A program made the position numbers and the translations under genes. Below, in pieces: positions 48,520 through 59,545 of a stretch of DNA of 64,000 nucleotides. The stretch covers positions 1,612,001-1,676,000 of the forward strand of contig JASFXZ010000052.1 in assembly GCA_032209605.1 (NCBI GenBank), in the 5' to 3' direction. Every line of letters starts with the position of its first letter. Within the stretch, counting starts at the first letter, position 1. The notes under the pieces were generated by a model. It was not told where the DNA came from. It saw only the letters and a program-made list of their open reading frames with translations, and did not search any database. This DNA comes from Mactromeris polynyma. Its lineage: Eukaryota; Mollusca; Bivalvia; Venerida; Mactridae.

Positions 48520-48846
48520 CTGGTAAATAAGCTTTCAGTGTCATCAAAGTCAGAGGGAAGAACTGAAACAACTCATTCTGAAAAGTGATGTTCTTGTTCA
48601 GTGGAGAAAACCATTAATATTGACAAATAGATGTTACAAGCTAACAAAATGCCCGAAAGATAGTGACTTGCCAGATCTTCTCAAGTCAAAATTTAATGTT
48701 TCTTAAAGCATACTGTCAAACAAACCAATTTCTTAATGAATACCAAAAACCTAAATGACAAACTTTAACAAAAGCCAGTATTGCAAGAGCACAGCCTTCA
48801 TCTGATAAGATATTAGTATTTTCTTCCAAATTTCTATTCATCATAC

Positions 48847-48872
48847 AGTTATCCCTCTTGTCCTACAAACTA
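48847..48872 (-). CDS. 26-bp microexon of large minus-strand gene
   Basis: Acceptor CCATTGCTAGAG and donor ACT|GTATGA enclose 26 bases. Entered in phase 1 it reads VCRTRGIT and leaves in phase 0, exactly bridging the phase-1 donor at 49167 and the phase-0 acceptor at 48519. Support comes only from phase and splice sites. Confidence 0.35.
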
Positions 48873-49166
48873 CTCTAGCAATGGTGTGCACAAAGTTGTA
48901 AGGCTCTATGTTATGTGGTTAACACAAAAGGATAACCAATGCTATGCTGACAACAATCAAGCAATGACAAGACATTGTAATACAGCTCATCATTTAAAAC
49001 AAAAGAACCAACAGATGAAGGCAGATTTGACAGAATAACAGGACTGTAAACAAACAGAACACCAAAGCAAGTACAAAATAAACAGATCAGCTTTGAAACA
49101 AATGGTATGAAGTGCACCATTTCATAAACAACGTTAAATGCTCAATGTTCTAACATACCATAATAC

Positions 49167-49201
49167 CTGCCAGTTGTAAACAGAATACTAGTTTTTCAAT
49201 G
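49167..49201 (-). CDS. Exon of large minus-strand gene
   Basis: 35 bases reading IEKLVFCLQLA when entered in phase 2; donor CAG|GTATTA, phase 1 out. An upstream acceptor (TTATTGTTTAG, 49218) with phase 1 entry would give VVMPSIEKLVFCLQLA instead. Both are open; the shorter version fits the exon at 50399-50435 read as TITEHEDIGRE. Confidence 0.5.
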
Positions 49202-49217
49202 CTAGGCATTACAACTG

Positions 49218-50398
49218 CTAAACAATAAGTTTTTGTTGAATATTTCATCAAAATAAGGATAAATAAGACAAAGCAATTCTAGACTTTGCAAATAAATTGC
49301 ATTTTAGACTGGTTTCAAGATACTGATACACAGGATTGAGAGCATTTTTTCTCCAAAATATTTCATTCAGCATTATATTCAATTTGCTCTAAGATTATTA
49401 CTTATTATATTTCTCATTATTGGCAAAGTGGTACAAAGCAATACAATAGAATTGGCAGCTGTATCAACATGTTCCATAGCAAATTAAGGATGTTACCATG
49501 CTGCATGTTTTTAATGCAATATAGTAAATCAAGTGCATCCACAAGGGTGTTGTTCAGAAAGGTCCACTTGCACAGACCTTTAGAAATTGCTTTGGATGCC
49601 CATAAAACCACCAAAAATGTCATCAAGGCTTCCGCATTATGTAGAGAATTGGTACAACAGTAAAATCTATAAAAGCATACTTATGTAAGCATAGTTGAAG
49701 GAATTTTTTTGGGATCAGTATACTAGTGAGCAGTTATCCTGTCTGGTCTATTCTTGTAACACAATTAAAGGAGTTTTTGAAAACAATAAAAAATTATTTC
49801 TGTTAAAGTAATAACACTGAAAGGCAGTAGTCTGACTTATCTAAAAAACAAAACAAAGCTGATGTAAAGACAATCAAAAAATGCTCCACACTTTTACCAT
49901 TCAACTTATTTATATTTTCATGCCACTTGGTGCTTTTAAGGTGGATGCACACTTTATAGATGGCATGTCCAGCCGAACTGAAATATACTGGGCTTTTTTC
50001 AGCATTATTTACAAGGCTAAACTCTAAGAATAGAGTCTTATATCAGCCTTGAATGTTCTGAGCTATTTCATAAAACAATTGCAAAACTAAAGCTGAACAT
50101 TTGTAAAGATAATTCAAGGACAACTGAATGACATCTATTATACAAGTTCCTTCCAAGAGGACGTATTTAGGAGCAATGAAAGAATCACTACATCATCATT
50201 CACTTTAGTCTGAGAAACAAAAACAATAATGAGAGGCTATACATGATTTATAGTTGTCATCATTCAGTGAAAAAGTATCCCAACTTGTCTACAACAGACA
50301 GAAGATGCAGTAGTGATGCTATGCTTTTTTTAATAGATGTAACCTAAAAAGAATATGTCATTCATCTCGGTTGCCATGGAAACATATACCATTACTAC
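49218..50398. other. Intron, nothing identified
   Basis: AT-rich; open frames at 49417-49663 on both strands lack splice or family support. Confidence 0.3.
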
Positions 50399-50435
50399 CT
50401 TTCCCTGCCAATGTCTTCATGCTCAGTGATTGTTC
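50399..50435 (-). CDS. Exon of large minus-strand gene (two readings)
   Basis: 37 bases, acceptor CATGTGTGACAG, donor AAAG|GTAGTA. Entered in phase 1: TITEHEDIGRE, phase 2 out. Entered in phase 0: EQSLSMKTLAGK, phase 1 out. The first reading links the neighbours on both sides; the second links only with the longer form of the next exon and a serine-rich reading of the previous one. Confidence 0.45.
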
Positions 50436-50498
50436 CTGTCACACATGGACACTATAGATCTACGATGGTAATCATGTTTTACATAATTATGACCTTAC

Positions 50499-50547
50499 TG
50501 AATTTGAGCTGATTGGTTCTGAGAAACAGGAGCTTGAAGACGAACTT
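50499..50547 (-). CDS. Exon of large minus-strand gene
   Basis: 49 bases; pyrimidine-rich acceptor ATTCCCTGTCTTGAG, donor TTCA|GTAAGG. Entered in phase 0 it reads KFVFKLLFLRTNQLKF and leaves in phase 1. Amphipathic, basic-leucine helix. The intron to the next exon would be only 63 bases, short but possible. A serine-rich alternative frame is also open. Confidence 0.45.
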
Positions 50548-51733
50548 CTCAAGACAGGGAATACAAGTATTTACCCTAGATGACATCAATCACTCCAGAG
50601 ACACTTGAAAAACAACAGTTTGCCTCCATCAAAAAAATGAATGCCTTTCATTTTTGATACATTTTGTCACTCAATACCACATTTGAACATACTCAACGAT
50701 TGTGCTCCACATTTAATCATGTCAAAATCAAGACAAAGCTACTCGCTGTTCAGAAGAAGACAGCGATTAAAATTTCAAAGGGAGATAAATGTAGCAGACT
50801 ATTTCCATACAATTTAAACACAGTTATTTTTCTTGCCAATTGCTCAAAGGGAGGTAACACAGATAGGTTTGTTTGATTCAATAATAAGAGTTATTCTCAA
50901 GCCATGGATTGATCTACGCATGATAATTTGTATTACAAACCACTTGTTCCCAAAATCTAGTTCAAAGTGTATACATGCCATTCTACTCTCAGGCACTGAC
51001 TTCAAGTTTGTATCTTGGACCCTTTATATTGATAATAATGTTCATGTTTTACCTAACTACAGGTCCACCAAAATTTTGAGATGGGAATTTGAAAAGTATA
51101 AATGAAACAAGAGTGAAAGAATAAATGAAAGGGAAAGAACTCTTGCAACCTTAAGATCCAAGGTATAAAATTGATAACTACCAGGAATTTAAGAGCTTTA
51201 GAGCTTCTTACCTAGAGATTAGTGTAAAACCACTGATATCAAATCGTGAAAACCAGGACCCATGTAGTGAAAACCAGGCCCCATGTAGTGAAAACACTTC
51301 AGGTGGAAGTGGAAGAGAAGTGGATACAGTGCCATTCACACATTCCAAGGGTTGTGGATTCAACCTACACCAAGGTCGGGATCAGACCTTTTCAAGACAA
51401 CAGACATGAGTAAAGTTGACATGAAAGTGATAACACAAGCAGAAAATACATTATCCAAGTGAAATAAATTTGTATAGGCCAATTTTCATTGCCATACAAT
51501 AGGGAATATAATTTGACAGGTATCCGAGCTAATTAATGGTGACATTTATTATCAAATGGAGGAGAGAATATTTTTGTCTCCTCACACCGAAGAGTCTCTG
51601 GAGAGGAGGAGACTATTTATGTCTCCTGACACAGAAGAGTCATTGTTTAGTGGTTTTGCTGAGTAGTTTTGTACTGGCACACCTGCAAGTTCCGGACAGT
51701 TTCGTATTAATGAAACACATAGAGAATACTTAC
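50548..51733. other. Intron with short duplications
   Basis: Holds a 21-base direct repeat (GTGAAAACCAGGACCCATGTA, from 51246) present 2.4 times, and a diverged duplication of about 45 bases around TTTTGTCTCCTCACACCGAA (51564-51645). A 21-base exon-like segment at 51212-51232 was not accepted. Confidence 0.4.
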
Positions 51734-51791
51734 ATACAATGTTGGTGGAAAATAATCTTTCTGCCTAATGTAGCCTGGCGGGAAGTTATCA
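51734..51791 (-). CDS. Exon of large minus-strand gene
   Basis: 58 bases with a strong acceptor (GTTCATGTCGAAATCTTAG) and strong donor TAT|GTAAGT. Entered in phase 2 it reads DNFPPGYIRQKDYFPPTLY, leaving in phase 0 for 50499-50547. Proline- and tyrosine-rich, loop-like. A phase-1 reading (ITSRQATLGRKI...) is also open but does not connect. Confidence 0.55.
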
Positions 51792-51975
51792 CTAAGATTT
51801 CGACATGAACAAGACGCACACTGAATGAATGGGATATTATCTGATTTATGATGTTATGTACTGTATGAACTAAAGCTATTTTAGGGTTTAATGCATTATT
51901 TTGTAACTTTTGAAGAAATTTGAAATAACATAGAATAAAGTTATTGACTGGACACTGTTGTTCCATTTTAATGAC

Positions 51976-52070
51976 AGTGACCTTGACCTAGCAGCCCCAA
52001 ATTCAATCCCAAACTGGGTCTCCATAAAAGCTTCCAATACATACACATTTGGAGATTTTAATTTGTCAGT
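51976..52070. repeat. Fragment of TGACCTTGACC dispersed repeat
   Basis: GTGACCTTGACCTAGCAGCC followed by CCCAAATTCAATCCC resembles the repeat at 62085-62340. Short and diverged. Confidence 0.45.
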
Positions 52071-52372
52071 CTGAACTACAGTTACGGATTAGAAGCTCCC
52101 AGCTTGACTCTGTCAAAACTATGATGGACAAGTTAATCTGCGAATCTAGGTTGTCCACACCCGACATTTTACTAAATAAATAGCTGTGCCATATTTTTCT
52201 ATGACATTAAAAATATGTTAAAAAAGAAGTTATTACAACCAGATCAAGATGCATCAAATGTACATTATATCATAGTATTAACAATTTAGATACATATTTG
52301 CCCATAACTAAACATAGCATCAGTATTTATTATCCACATACATGCCATTCACACTCATTTCATTTCAAACAG

Positions 52373-52557
52373 TTCAGACAGTGCCAAGTTTTCTAAATTT
52401 ACATAACACTTGTCCACGGGCACCAACAAGACCATGTAAGACAGGTTGGTCGGGCACAGGAATTCCACACCCCTGGGATGACTTATCGATCGGTTACACT
52501 ATCATGGCCTTATGTATGGTTATACTGTCTATATTATTAACGATAATAGATTTCTAA
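52373..52557 (+). CDS. Probable terminal exon of a plus-strand gene, C-terminal membrane helix
   Basis: A textbook acceptor (CACTCATTTCATTTCAAACAG) opens a frame entered in phase 1: QTVPSFLNLHNTCPRAPTRP, then a GWSGTGIPHPWDDLSIGY segment and the hydrophobic helix TIMALCMVILSILLTIIDF, ending at a stop. AATAAA follows at 52731-52736, a plausible poly(A) signal. No upstream partner exon was identified, so the family is unknown. It lies in an intron of the minus-strand gene, antisense to it. Confidence 0.45.
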
Positions 52558-52730
52558 TGACTATAACTGAGACTCTGAACTTTATATCTAATATCAGATC
52601 TTTGGAAGCATTAATGTCATACAACGAAAATACATTATAAGTATATCCTTTAATTAGAGAGTGGCTGGCTTCTATATATGTAAAAGGTTTTATTGCCTCC
52701 CTGGATTCACATAACTGCAATACCAAAGTA

Positions 52731-52736
52731 AATAAA
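52731..52736 (+). terminator. Possible poly(A) signal
   Basis: AATAAA, 174 bases after the stop of the plus-strand exon. Common by chance in AT-rich DNA; listed because of its position. Confidence 0.3.
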
Positions 52737-55109
52737 GTGAAGACAATTTTAATGACAATCCACTGTATGACTTGAGTGCATTTGTAACTAGGCTGCTCAT
52801 TATTTCAAAGAATGACAGAGCCAAGAAAATAATACCATTATTGATATGGATAGAAAAAGTAAGACAGGCAGAACAGAGGAAGCTTACCAATCTATTATTA
52901 ATTAATCAATTTTAGTTCAACAGTTTGTGGTCTGTCATTTCATTGAAAGGTGCACCGTAATAAAACATGCTCTAGTTATGTAAAGTATTAACTCCCAACC
53001 AAACTAACCAAACCAGAGCTTTCACTGATAGTTATCAAATACCGCTAGAATGCTGACTGCTGTGTCAGAGAAGCCAAGGGACCTAGACAATGCGTGCATC
53101 AACCAACCCTCAAAAACTGCCACTCCCATCTACAATTCATTACGATCAAGCGCATTAAATTTCAACAGTGTGGAAGTAGATGGCCCGATTACATTTTGCA
53201 ACGGACAATCCATACCAGGAGCATAATTTGAACAATCTTGGTACTGGGACCACTAGACAATGCTTAGTAACATACCAAATATCAAAGCACTATGCCATCT
53301 TGCTTCAGAGAAAAATATTTTCACCGATTTCCAGAAAATCTATAGAAAACTTGTGACCCCCCCCCCCACAAAGGTTTCATTTCAGCTTGTTAGTCAACAA
53401 ACCAATCAAACATTTTATAAATGACAAAAAAGGTTGTTAAGTTAACAAGCAATTGAATGATATGGAATAATTATATTATAAGTGTTCATATGAAAGCAAT
53501 GCAACTGATACAGGACCAGACCACTTCTCCTGGGTTACCTAACAATACTAGCCTGATCTTATGCAAGTAATAATGACATCACCGTATGAATCAGAGGTGT
53601 CAACTTGCAAAGACCTTGCCAATGGCTCAAACCTATAACCAACCGATTTAACCTATCTCTAGCACTAACAGATCATTCTAGACCAGGAGAAGTTAATTTA
53701 CAAAATTAGTTACTGAAGCAACAGCCTGGTGGCTAACGAAGCAGAATTATCGCTAATTACACTAATAAAGTATTAATTACTTTGTCAGTAAGAAACATAT
53801 CATCATCAATAGCAACTTATGCATAACTAATGAGGGTGAATTAATTGTTAATTATAGAGCTACACAGTTTAGCGATGGTGGTGCCAGGTACATTCATATA
53901 CATTGTTACTGAATAAAAAATGGCATCTTGATTATATCGAGATAAATTGGAGCAATTAATAACACCATACACTGGCACTCCTAGCAACGATGACAATGCA
54001 ATAATGTTCATCAAAGGGGCAACAACCATAAAGCACAGTAATAATAATAAATTCTTTATCCATTTAAAAGCATCACTACTGCTCTCAGCAATGATTATCT
54101 TGTATTTTAGATCAGTATTTTCAGACTAAACTACAGAGCTATCACTGACATTGATAAATAACCCAGGATTACCACTCGGTCAGAGGAAACAAGGGGCTTT
54201 AACTCTGCAGTGCTCAGACTGACCCTGAAATGTCATGCCTATGAACATTCATGGCAATTATGTGTTTAATTAAATTGGAATCCACTTAAAAGTTTTGTGC
54301 AATCTAACACATGGTTCATACAGAACTTCTCAATAAATAACACAGCACGAGAAACGTCAAGCGGGCATAAAACCAGTCGAGTACTGTACTGTACTGTTTT
54401 ACCATACTATTGCATACTCGACGGTAGGCCCTGTCGAAGATAGCTCTGACATTATTTCGTCTTTTTCGTCATTGTTGGTATGTTTGTTATTTTGTGCCCT
54501 TTTTATATTCGCAGCAGTAGAATTCAAGGGCAATTAATCCAAATTTATTCATTTTTTTCAAATTTAAGTCATTTTCAAGGAGTTTTTGACTGTTACAAAT
54601 TCAAGCAGTTTTCAAGGAGTAGGCATCAATTTCAACGACTTTTCAAACCTTGTAACAACCAGCACAACCTATCACAAGATGGCCCCCTACACTCACTCTT
54701 AAACACTTCTTTTTCAAATCATTACATATCTAAATGTTATGTGACATAACTTGCGTATACATCACAGCTAACTTATCACAACTTGTAAATCATACAACAC
54801 ATCAATAAGATGATATATCAAGTTCATTACTTGATTTATTGATGAATGAATTCATGCACGTAAAGCAATTATCGACCTTGTAGAAGTCAATAATAATTGC
54901 TGACTCGGCACATGTAAACAATTTTATGTTCGATTCATCATGACGTTACTAATTAGCTAACACCTTTTTTCAAATGTCACAATAGTAAATATACAATGAA
55001 ATATTGACCTCTCAGACAGAATAGATTTAAAAATAATTGAAAATATCATGAAGCCATGCTTGTATTTCAATGCAATTGTGTCTTAACGTCAATTTTGTGT
55101 CGAGTTTAA
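52737..55109. other. Intronic stretch, nothing firm
   Basis: Contains a C-run at about 53,358-53,370. A minus-strand segment LKPLVSSDRV with fair splice sites near 54,170-54,205 does not connect in phase. No element recognised. Confidence 0.3.
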
Positions 55110-55290
55110 CCTTTATTCTAACAGTATTTCATATATGGCCATCAGTCTCCCTGCCTAAGGGTTTCCATTATCAGTTCTTGATTTCCAACATTTAATTCCC
55201 CACATGAATCAGAAGTGAAAGACAAATGGCTATTTTCAGTCAAATTGTCACAGCCAACATCTGCCTCACCCGGGTTTTGAAGTCACGTCC
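55110..55290 (-). mobile_element. Diverged SINE body
   Basis: CAGTATTTCATATATGGCCA, then CCCCACATGAATCAGAAGTG and TCAAATTGTCACAGCC follow the order of the 6931-7212 body. A further piece in the opposite orientation (CATTTGTCCTCTACCTCTGA) lies at about 55,392-55,440, so two copies sit head to head. Confidence 0.55.
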
Positions 55291-56098
55291 TCCATTCCAA
55301 TAGTTTGGAAATGTGTTTTGACAGTTAAGAAACGTGTTTTCCATTCTGAAGAGAAACACCTTGACAACACTGTCAGCTGAAAAGCCCTAAGGTCATTTGT
55401 CCTCTACCTCTGATTCATGCTGGAATGTTGTCAGTTGCTGGTGAAAGGATAGGCTTTGACAGGCTTTGATTCTCCTGGCCATTCCTTGCGCCTATGTTCC
55501 TTAACGTATGTACCCTTTAACCTCCTCAAGTGCCTTATGTTTTATGGATTGTTGATTTCCCGGAGGTCTGTGTGGGGAGGCACTGTCTTATGTATGTGGC
55601 GTTCCCTGTAGCAACTTATTCTCTCTCTTTTAGTTAGTACTGGAAGTTATCCAGTATGAACTAAGCTTAGATCATTCGACTAACATACATAATCAAAATA
55701 CTGCTATAAAACAACATAAAAAACCAAGAAAACACAAAATATAAAACAAGATAACCAGACCACATTCTATATATTATTACTGAAACAATTGTAAACAAAA
55801 GAAAACCAGATGAAGTCATCAGATTAATTGGTCTGTTGGAAAACAGAACATTGTTTATACTTCATCCTTTTTACCAGAAATGATCTATGAAGTAACCTTT
55901 TTAATAAATTGGAAGTAGCCATGTCTATAGACAAAGGAGATAGAAGTACATATGAACTGCTTATTAAGCCAAGTTAAAAGTAGAAACAGTGGTAACATTT
56001 TAAGAATTGGAAGAAGCCTTCCCGGATGTTTATTTCTTGTAGATCGAATAATCCATTTTATTGATAATAAAGGTAACAAGAGCCTCTGTAGTTAATAC

Positions 56099-56128
56099 CT
56101 CACACATGAGATAGTTGGAGCTGGTAAA
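56099..56128 (-). CDS. Possible 30-bp microexon (weak)
   Basis: FTSSNYLMCE between acceptor GGCCTCACAG and the weak donor GAG|GTATTA, phase 0 at both ends. It is not needed by the phase chain and may be chance or an alternative exon. Confidence 0.2.
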
Positions 56129-56188
56129 CTGTGAGGCCTCCTTGCTTTACTCTTTGCCAACTTTTCATACAATGGTTATGGCAAAAGG

Positions 56189-56482
56189 TAATATTTACCT
56201 CCCTTGTTATTAACTGTCGGCCATTTTGATAGGAAAAACTGATAATCCCTTATAGGAGTAATTTCCAAATATGTGATAATTGAGAAAATACCAAGATAAT
56301 TTGCATGTGACAACCATTTTTTCTTCAACTTACTGAGCCAAATGCCCACATAAGCATAATGAATAAGTTTTTTTTTATAAATCGGATAAGTTTATCCTCA
56401 TTTACATTATATTCCCCATAAACTTGAAGGAAATTTGCGTATCAAAATGGCAGACAATTCAGAACAAGGGAGGTAAATATTG
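56189..56482. mobile_element. MITE with 42-bp inverted ends
   Basis: Left AATATTTACCTCCCTTGTTA continuing to GCCATTTTGATA; right end is the complement of AATATTTACCTCCCTTGTTC to GCCATTTTGATA. About 294 bp, no frame. Its right half matches 40915-41040, showing that it is dispersed. Confidence 0.75.
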
Positions 56483-58090
56483 TGGATATGAGAACTAATA
56501 GTATTCATGGCTTATGTGTAAATGTAAGACTGAGTACACATCAAATTCTTCTCACAGGAGTGAAATATTTCATTTTTAAGACTTGAGGTAAAAGAACATT
56601 TTCCGACAATGGGTAAAAGTCCAAAATGTCAAAGTTTAATGTCAATGCCATAAGTGTCACAGTCTGCAGACATAAGAGTGAGTAAATAACACCTACAGTC
56701 AAACAACATCGCCACTTCCGAAGCATCAAACAAAATAATTAGCAGGAAGACAATTTGCTTTCATGAAATCTGGCTATAAATGCTTCCCAGCTTCTCATTA
56801 AAATTTCATGCTGACTGTTTACTGTAATTAGCAGTTGTAATTGAAGGCTTAATGAAAAGTTGCTAAGAGACATGGAATCGCTAGAAAAATAGGTTCCAAT
56901 TTTAGATTTTATTAAAATAAATTAAAATATCGATTAAGACAGCATTTTCTTTTTTAAATTGAACAGAACGAAACAGATCAAATTAACAAAGGAAGCTTAT
57001 AGACATTAGATCAGAAAATAATCCAGATGCACACATAAGTGTAGCATGCTCAGCATTAAGTGTACTGAAAGGCATACATGCCAAGTGTTAACTGATGTGC
57101 AATGGTATGGCTGCAGGTGCGGTATTTCCTCTTCAATATAATTTCAAAATTGTAGACACCATTTGATGCCCGTGGGTGATGTTTCTCATCCACAGTTTAG
57201 ACAATTCTATGTATAGGATAGACGAGTGGCATATAGACAATGCTACCAGACTGTCTATCCGACTTAGATCATGTAAGCTTCATGAACATTGTATATACGA
57301 TATAGACGGTTGAAATATAGGCTGCTGATTGGACGGATTGTGGTCTAAGGTCAGAATTTTAGCAGAAGAAGAAAAAATATGTCAGCAATATGCACATGAC
57401 TGCGTTGCTGTTTGAAGATTGCTATTTACCCCTATTCACAACAAACAAAATTTGATTTCTATTTATCAATAGATTATTCATCAATAGACATATAATGATT
57501 TGACAATAATATTATATTAGAAGAAAATAATTCATTCAAAAATGCACAGCAGAGATTAATCAAGTTTTCAATTCACTTAGCAATTTAAAATGTTTCACAA
57601 TTCAAGGACAAAGATTTAATCAGTCCAGTGAGACAGTGAAGATAAGCAGATGAACACAAAATATCAATATTTCAATTGCAACGCAATATGATGATAAAAT
57701 GTTGTTTATTTACAAAATATCAATAACGTCATTTAGTGGAAGACAAGCAGACTGACATAACTGGGATTCTTATCTGGGGTTTGGGGCCAACAACCGAAAC
57801 ACAGGACATCTCCACTACTTCATAGCTTCAATGATGGATCAAGTTTTAATGATTTAATGTGTTATATCATTCACTCAATCATTCTTAGAGAGAAATAACT
57901 TAGAAGACTGTGAATACATGATAGACACACTTAAACTATTGTGCTTGACAATTTTGGGGAGATAGAAATGGAATGTCAACAAAATATAGCCAACACTACA
58001 TGTATGTTCATATAACACATGATTATATACTGATGGGCAAAAGACACAAGTCTGTGGAGCAGTTTTATCCGTAATATAAAATACACTCAC
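56483..58090. other. Intron, nothing identified
   Basis: AT-rich with no accepted exon or repeat family. Confidence 0.3.
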
Positions 58091-58160
58091 CTCAGTATGT
58101 TCGAAATTACAAACAACACGTAACATATTGTACTGTAGATATAAAAGATGCTCAACTTAC
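58091..58160 (-). CDS. Exon of large minus-strand gene with two possible acceptors
   Basis: Donor ACTGAG|GTGAGT (58090-58085). Acceptor A, TTTCTATTTTCAG at 58161, gives 70 bases read from phase 1 as KLSIFYIYSTICYVLFVI plus SNIL, leaving in phase 2. That fits both 63031-63106 (phase 1 out) and 51734-51791 (phase 2 in). Acceptor B, ATATCTACAG at 58133, gives a 42-base exon, open as YNMLRVVCNFEHTE in phase 0. Form A is preferred on phase. It is hydrophobic enough to be membrane-spanning. Confidence 0.45.
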
Positions 58161-58964
58161 CTGAAAATAGAAATATAAGCAACATTTAATACAAGTAAAA
58201 AGACAAACAAAATATCGATGATCGGAGCCTATAAAAAACCCTGTCACTGCAAAATGACAAGTTTTCAGGAGATGATAAACATCATTCGGCTCCTAGTAAG
58301 ACTGAGTAATATGGAACAACAATCTTAAGACGTAATTTCAAATGGTATTTTATGTCCAACAGAGCATCATGAAATTCACATCATTATACTTGCTGAAAAG
58401 GCGGGAACTGTACACACACGTTTTTGCTCTCACTAAATTGTACCCAAACCTCAACAAAAGGTATAGCTATTCAATTGTTTATCAATGCTACAAATTTTGA
58501 TAAAACGTAATGCCTTACAACAAAATGATGGCTTTTCTAGTAGTCTAAATCCTGTTACTGCAAAATTCACAAGGAAACAATGACATTGACCAATGAACAG
58601 GCCGACAAGACAGAAATGTACGGGAAATTTAACCGATGTCTTTCACCGACTAAAACTATTTGTGCCAAAATTCAGTTACAGGGTTTTGGATCAGCACTGT
58701 AGATTGGATATACACAAACGTAATAAATATTCAATAGATAATAACAATAATATAAGACAATTTATGTAATAATCAAATAGCATGGTTAAATGTCATATTC
58801 AAATTATAAATAGCATAATAGTATTCATTCATTTGATAAATCAATAGCATAATATATACCAATTCATAGATATTTTTTTTTCGTTTATTGTTATTAAACA
58901 ATGTTTGTGCTCCCATGCACTCAATATAGGGGAACACTAAGATCTACTATTGTTTTGGTATACA
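58161..58964. other. Intron, nothing identified
   Basis: AT-rich, no recognisable features. Confidence 0.3.
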
Positions 58965-59135
58965 TGGTGGTCAGTTGACCAAACCTTTTTAGTATCAACA
59001 AGAGTAACTCCCTGCCCAAGAAGCTGACAACGTCTCCATATGAATCAGGTGGGAGAAAAAATTACCCTAGTCAAATATTATGGAAGGACATGACCTGCCC
59101 TGATGGGGAATTGAACTCGGACATCCCAGCAGTCT
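58965..59135 (-). mobile_element. SINE copy, 5'-truncated, minus orientation
   Basis: GACAACGTCTCCATATGAAT, CAGGTGGGAG and GGAAGGACATGACCTGCCCT follow the SINE body order; GAATTGAACTC at about 59,109 is the complement of a box B. Box A is lost. Confidence 0.65.
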
Positions 59136-59464
59136 TCATACATATATACAGCTATGGATGTTGTTTGTATTATTATAAACAAGTCATTCTAGTCATATTA
59201 AGTGAAATGCAGTAATAAACAGTTCATAGAATACTGGAAGTATACAAATGTTTGGTAGAATTACTCTTTAAAAACATCTCAGTAAATCAGTTAGCTGAAA
59301 CATTTCAGTAAATCAATATGCATTATATTCTTCTTATCAATTATTTTAGTCAAGCACAAACAGCAAATTGTCAATTATAAACACTAATTAACAGACTACT
59401 GCCTAACAGTCAAAGTGATTATCTTCTTTGTTAACTGTTTTTGTTGGTTTAAATGTAAACACCA

Positions 59465-59545
59465 AGGAGTAATAGTGTAGTGGATAAGTACCCAGACATT
59501 CAACCCACATGATATGGGTTGGAAGCCTGTGAACGTCACAATCAC
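59465..59545 (+). mobile_element. tRNA-like SINE head
   Basis: TAGTGTAGTGGATAAGTACC (box-A-like) and ATGGGTTGGAAGCC (box-B-like) are about 40 bases apart, as in tRNA-derived SINEs. The body after it is short and diverged. Confidence 0.45.

Noticed and set aside
51212..51232. 21-bp microexon (GFTLIS) with excellent splice sites
   Set aside because: Needs phase 2 entry and the exon at 51734-51791 leaves in phase 0; in phase 0 it ends in TAG. Could still be alternative.
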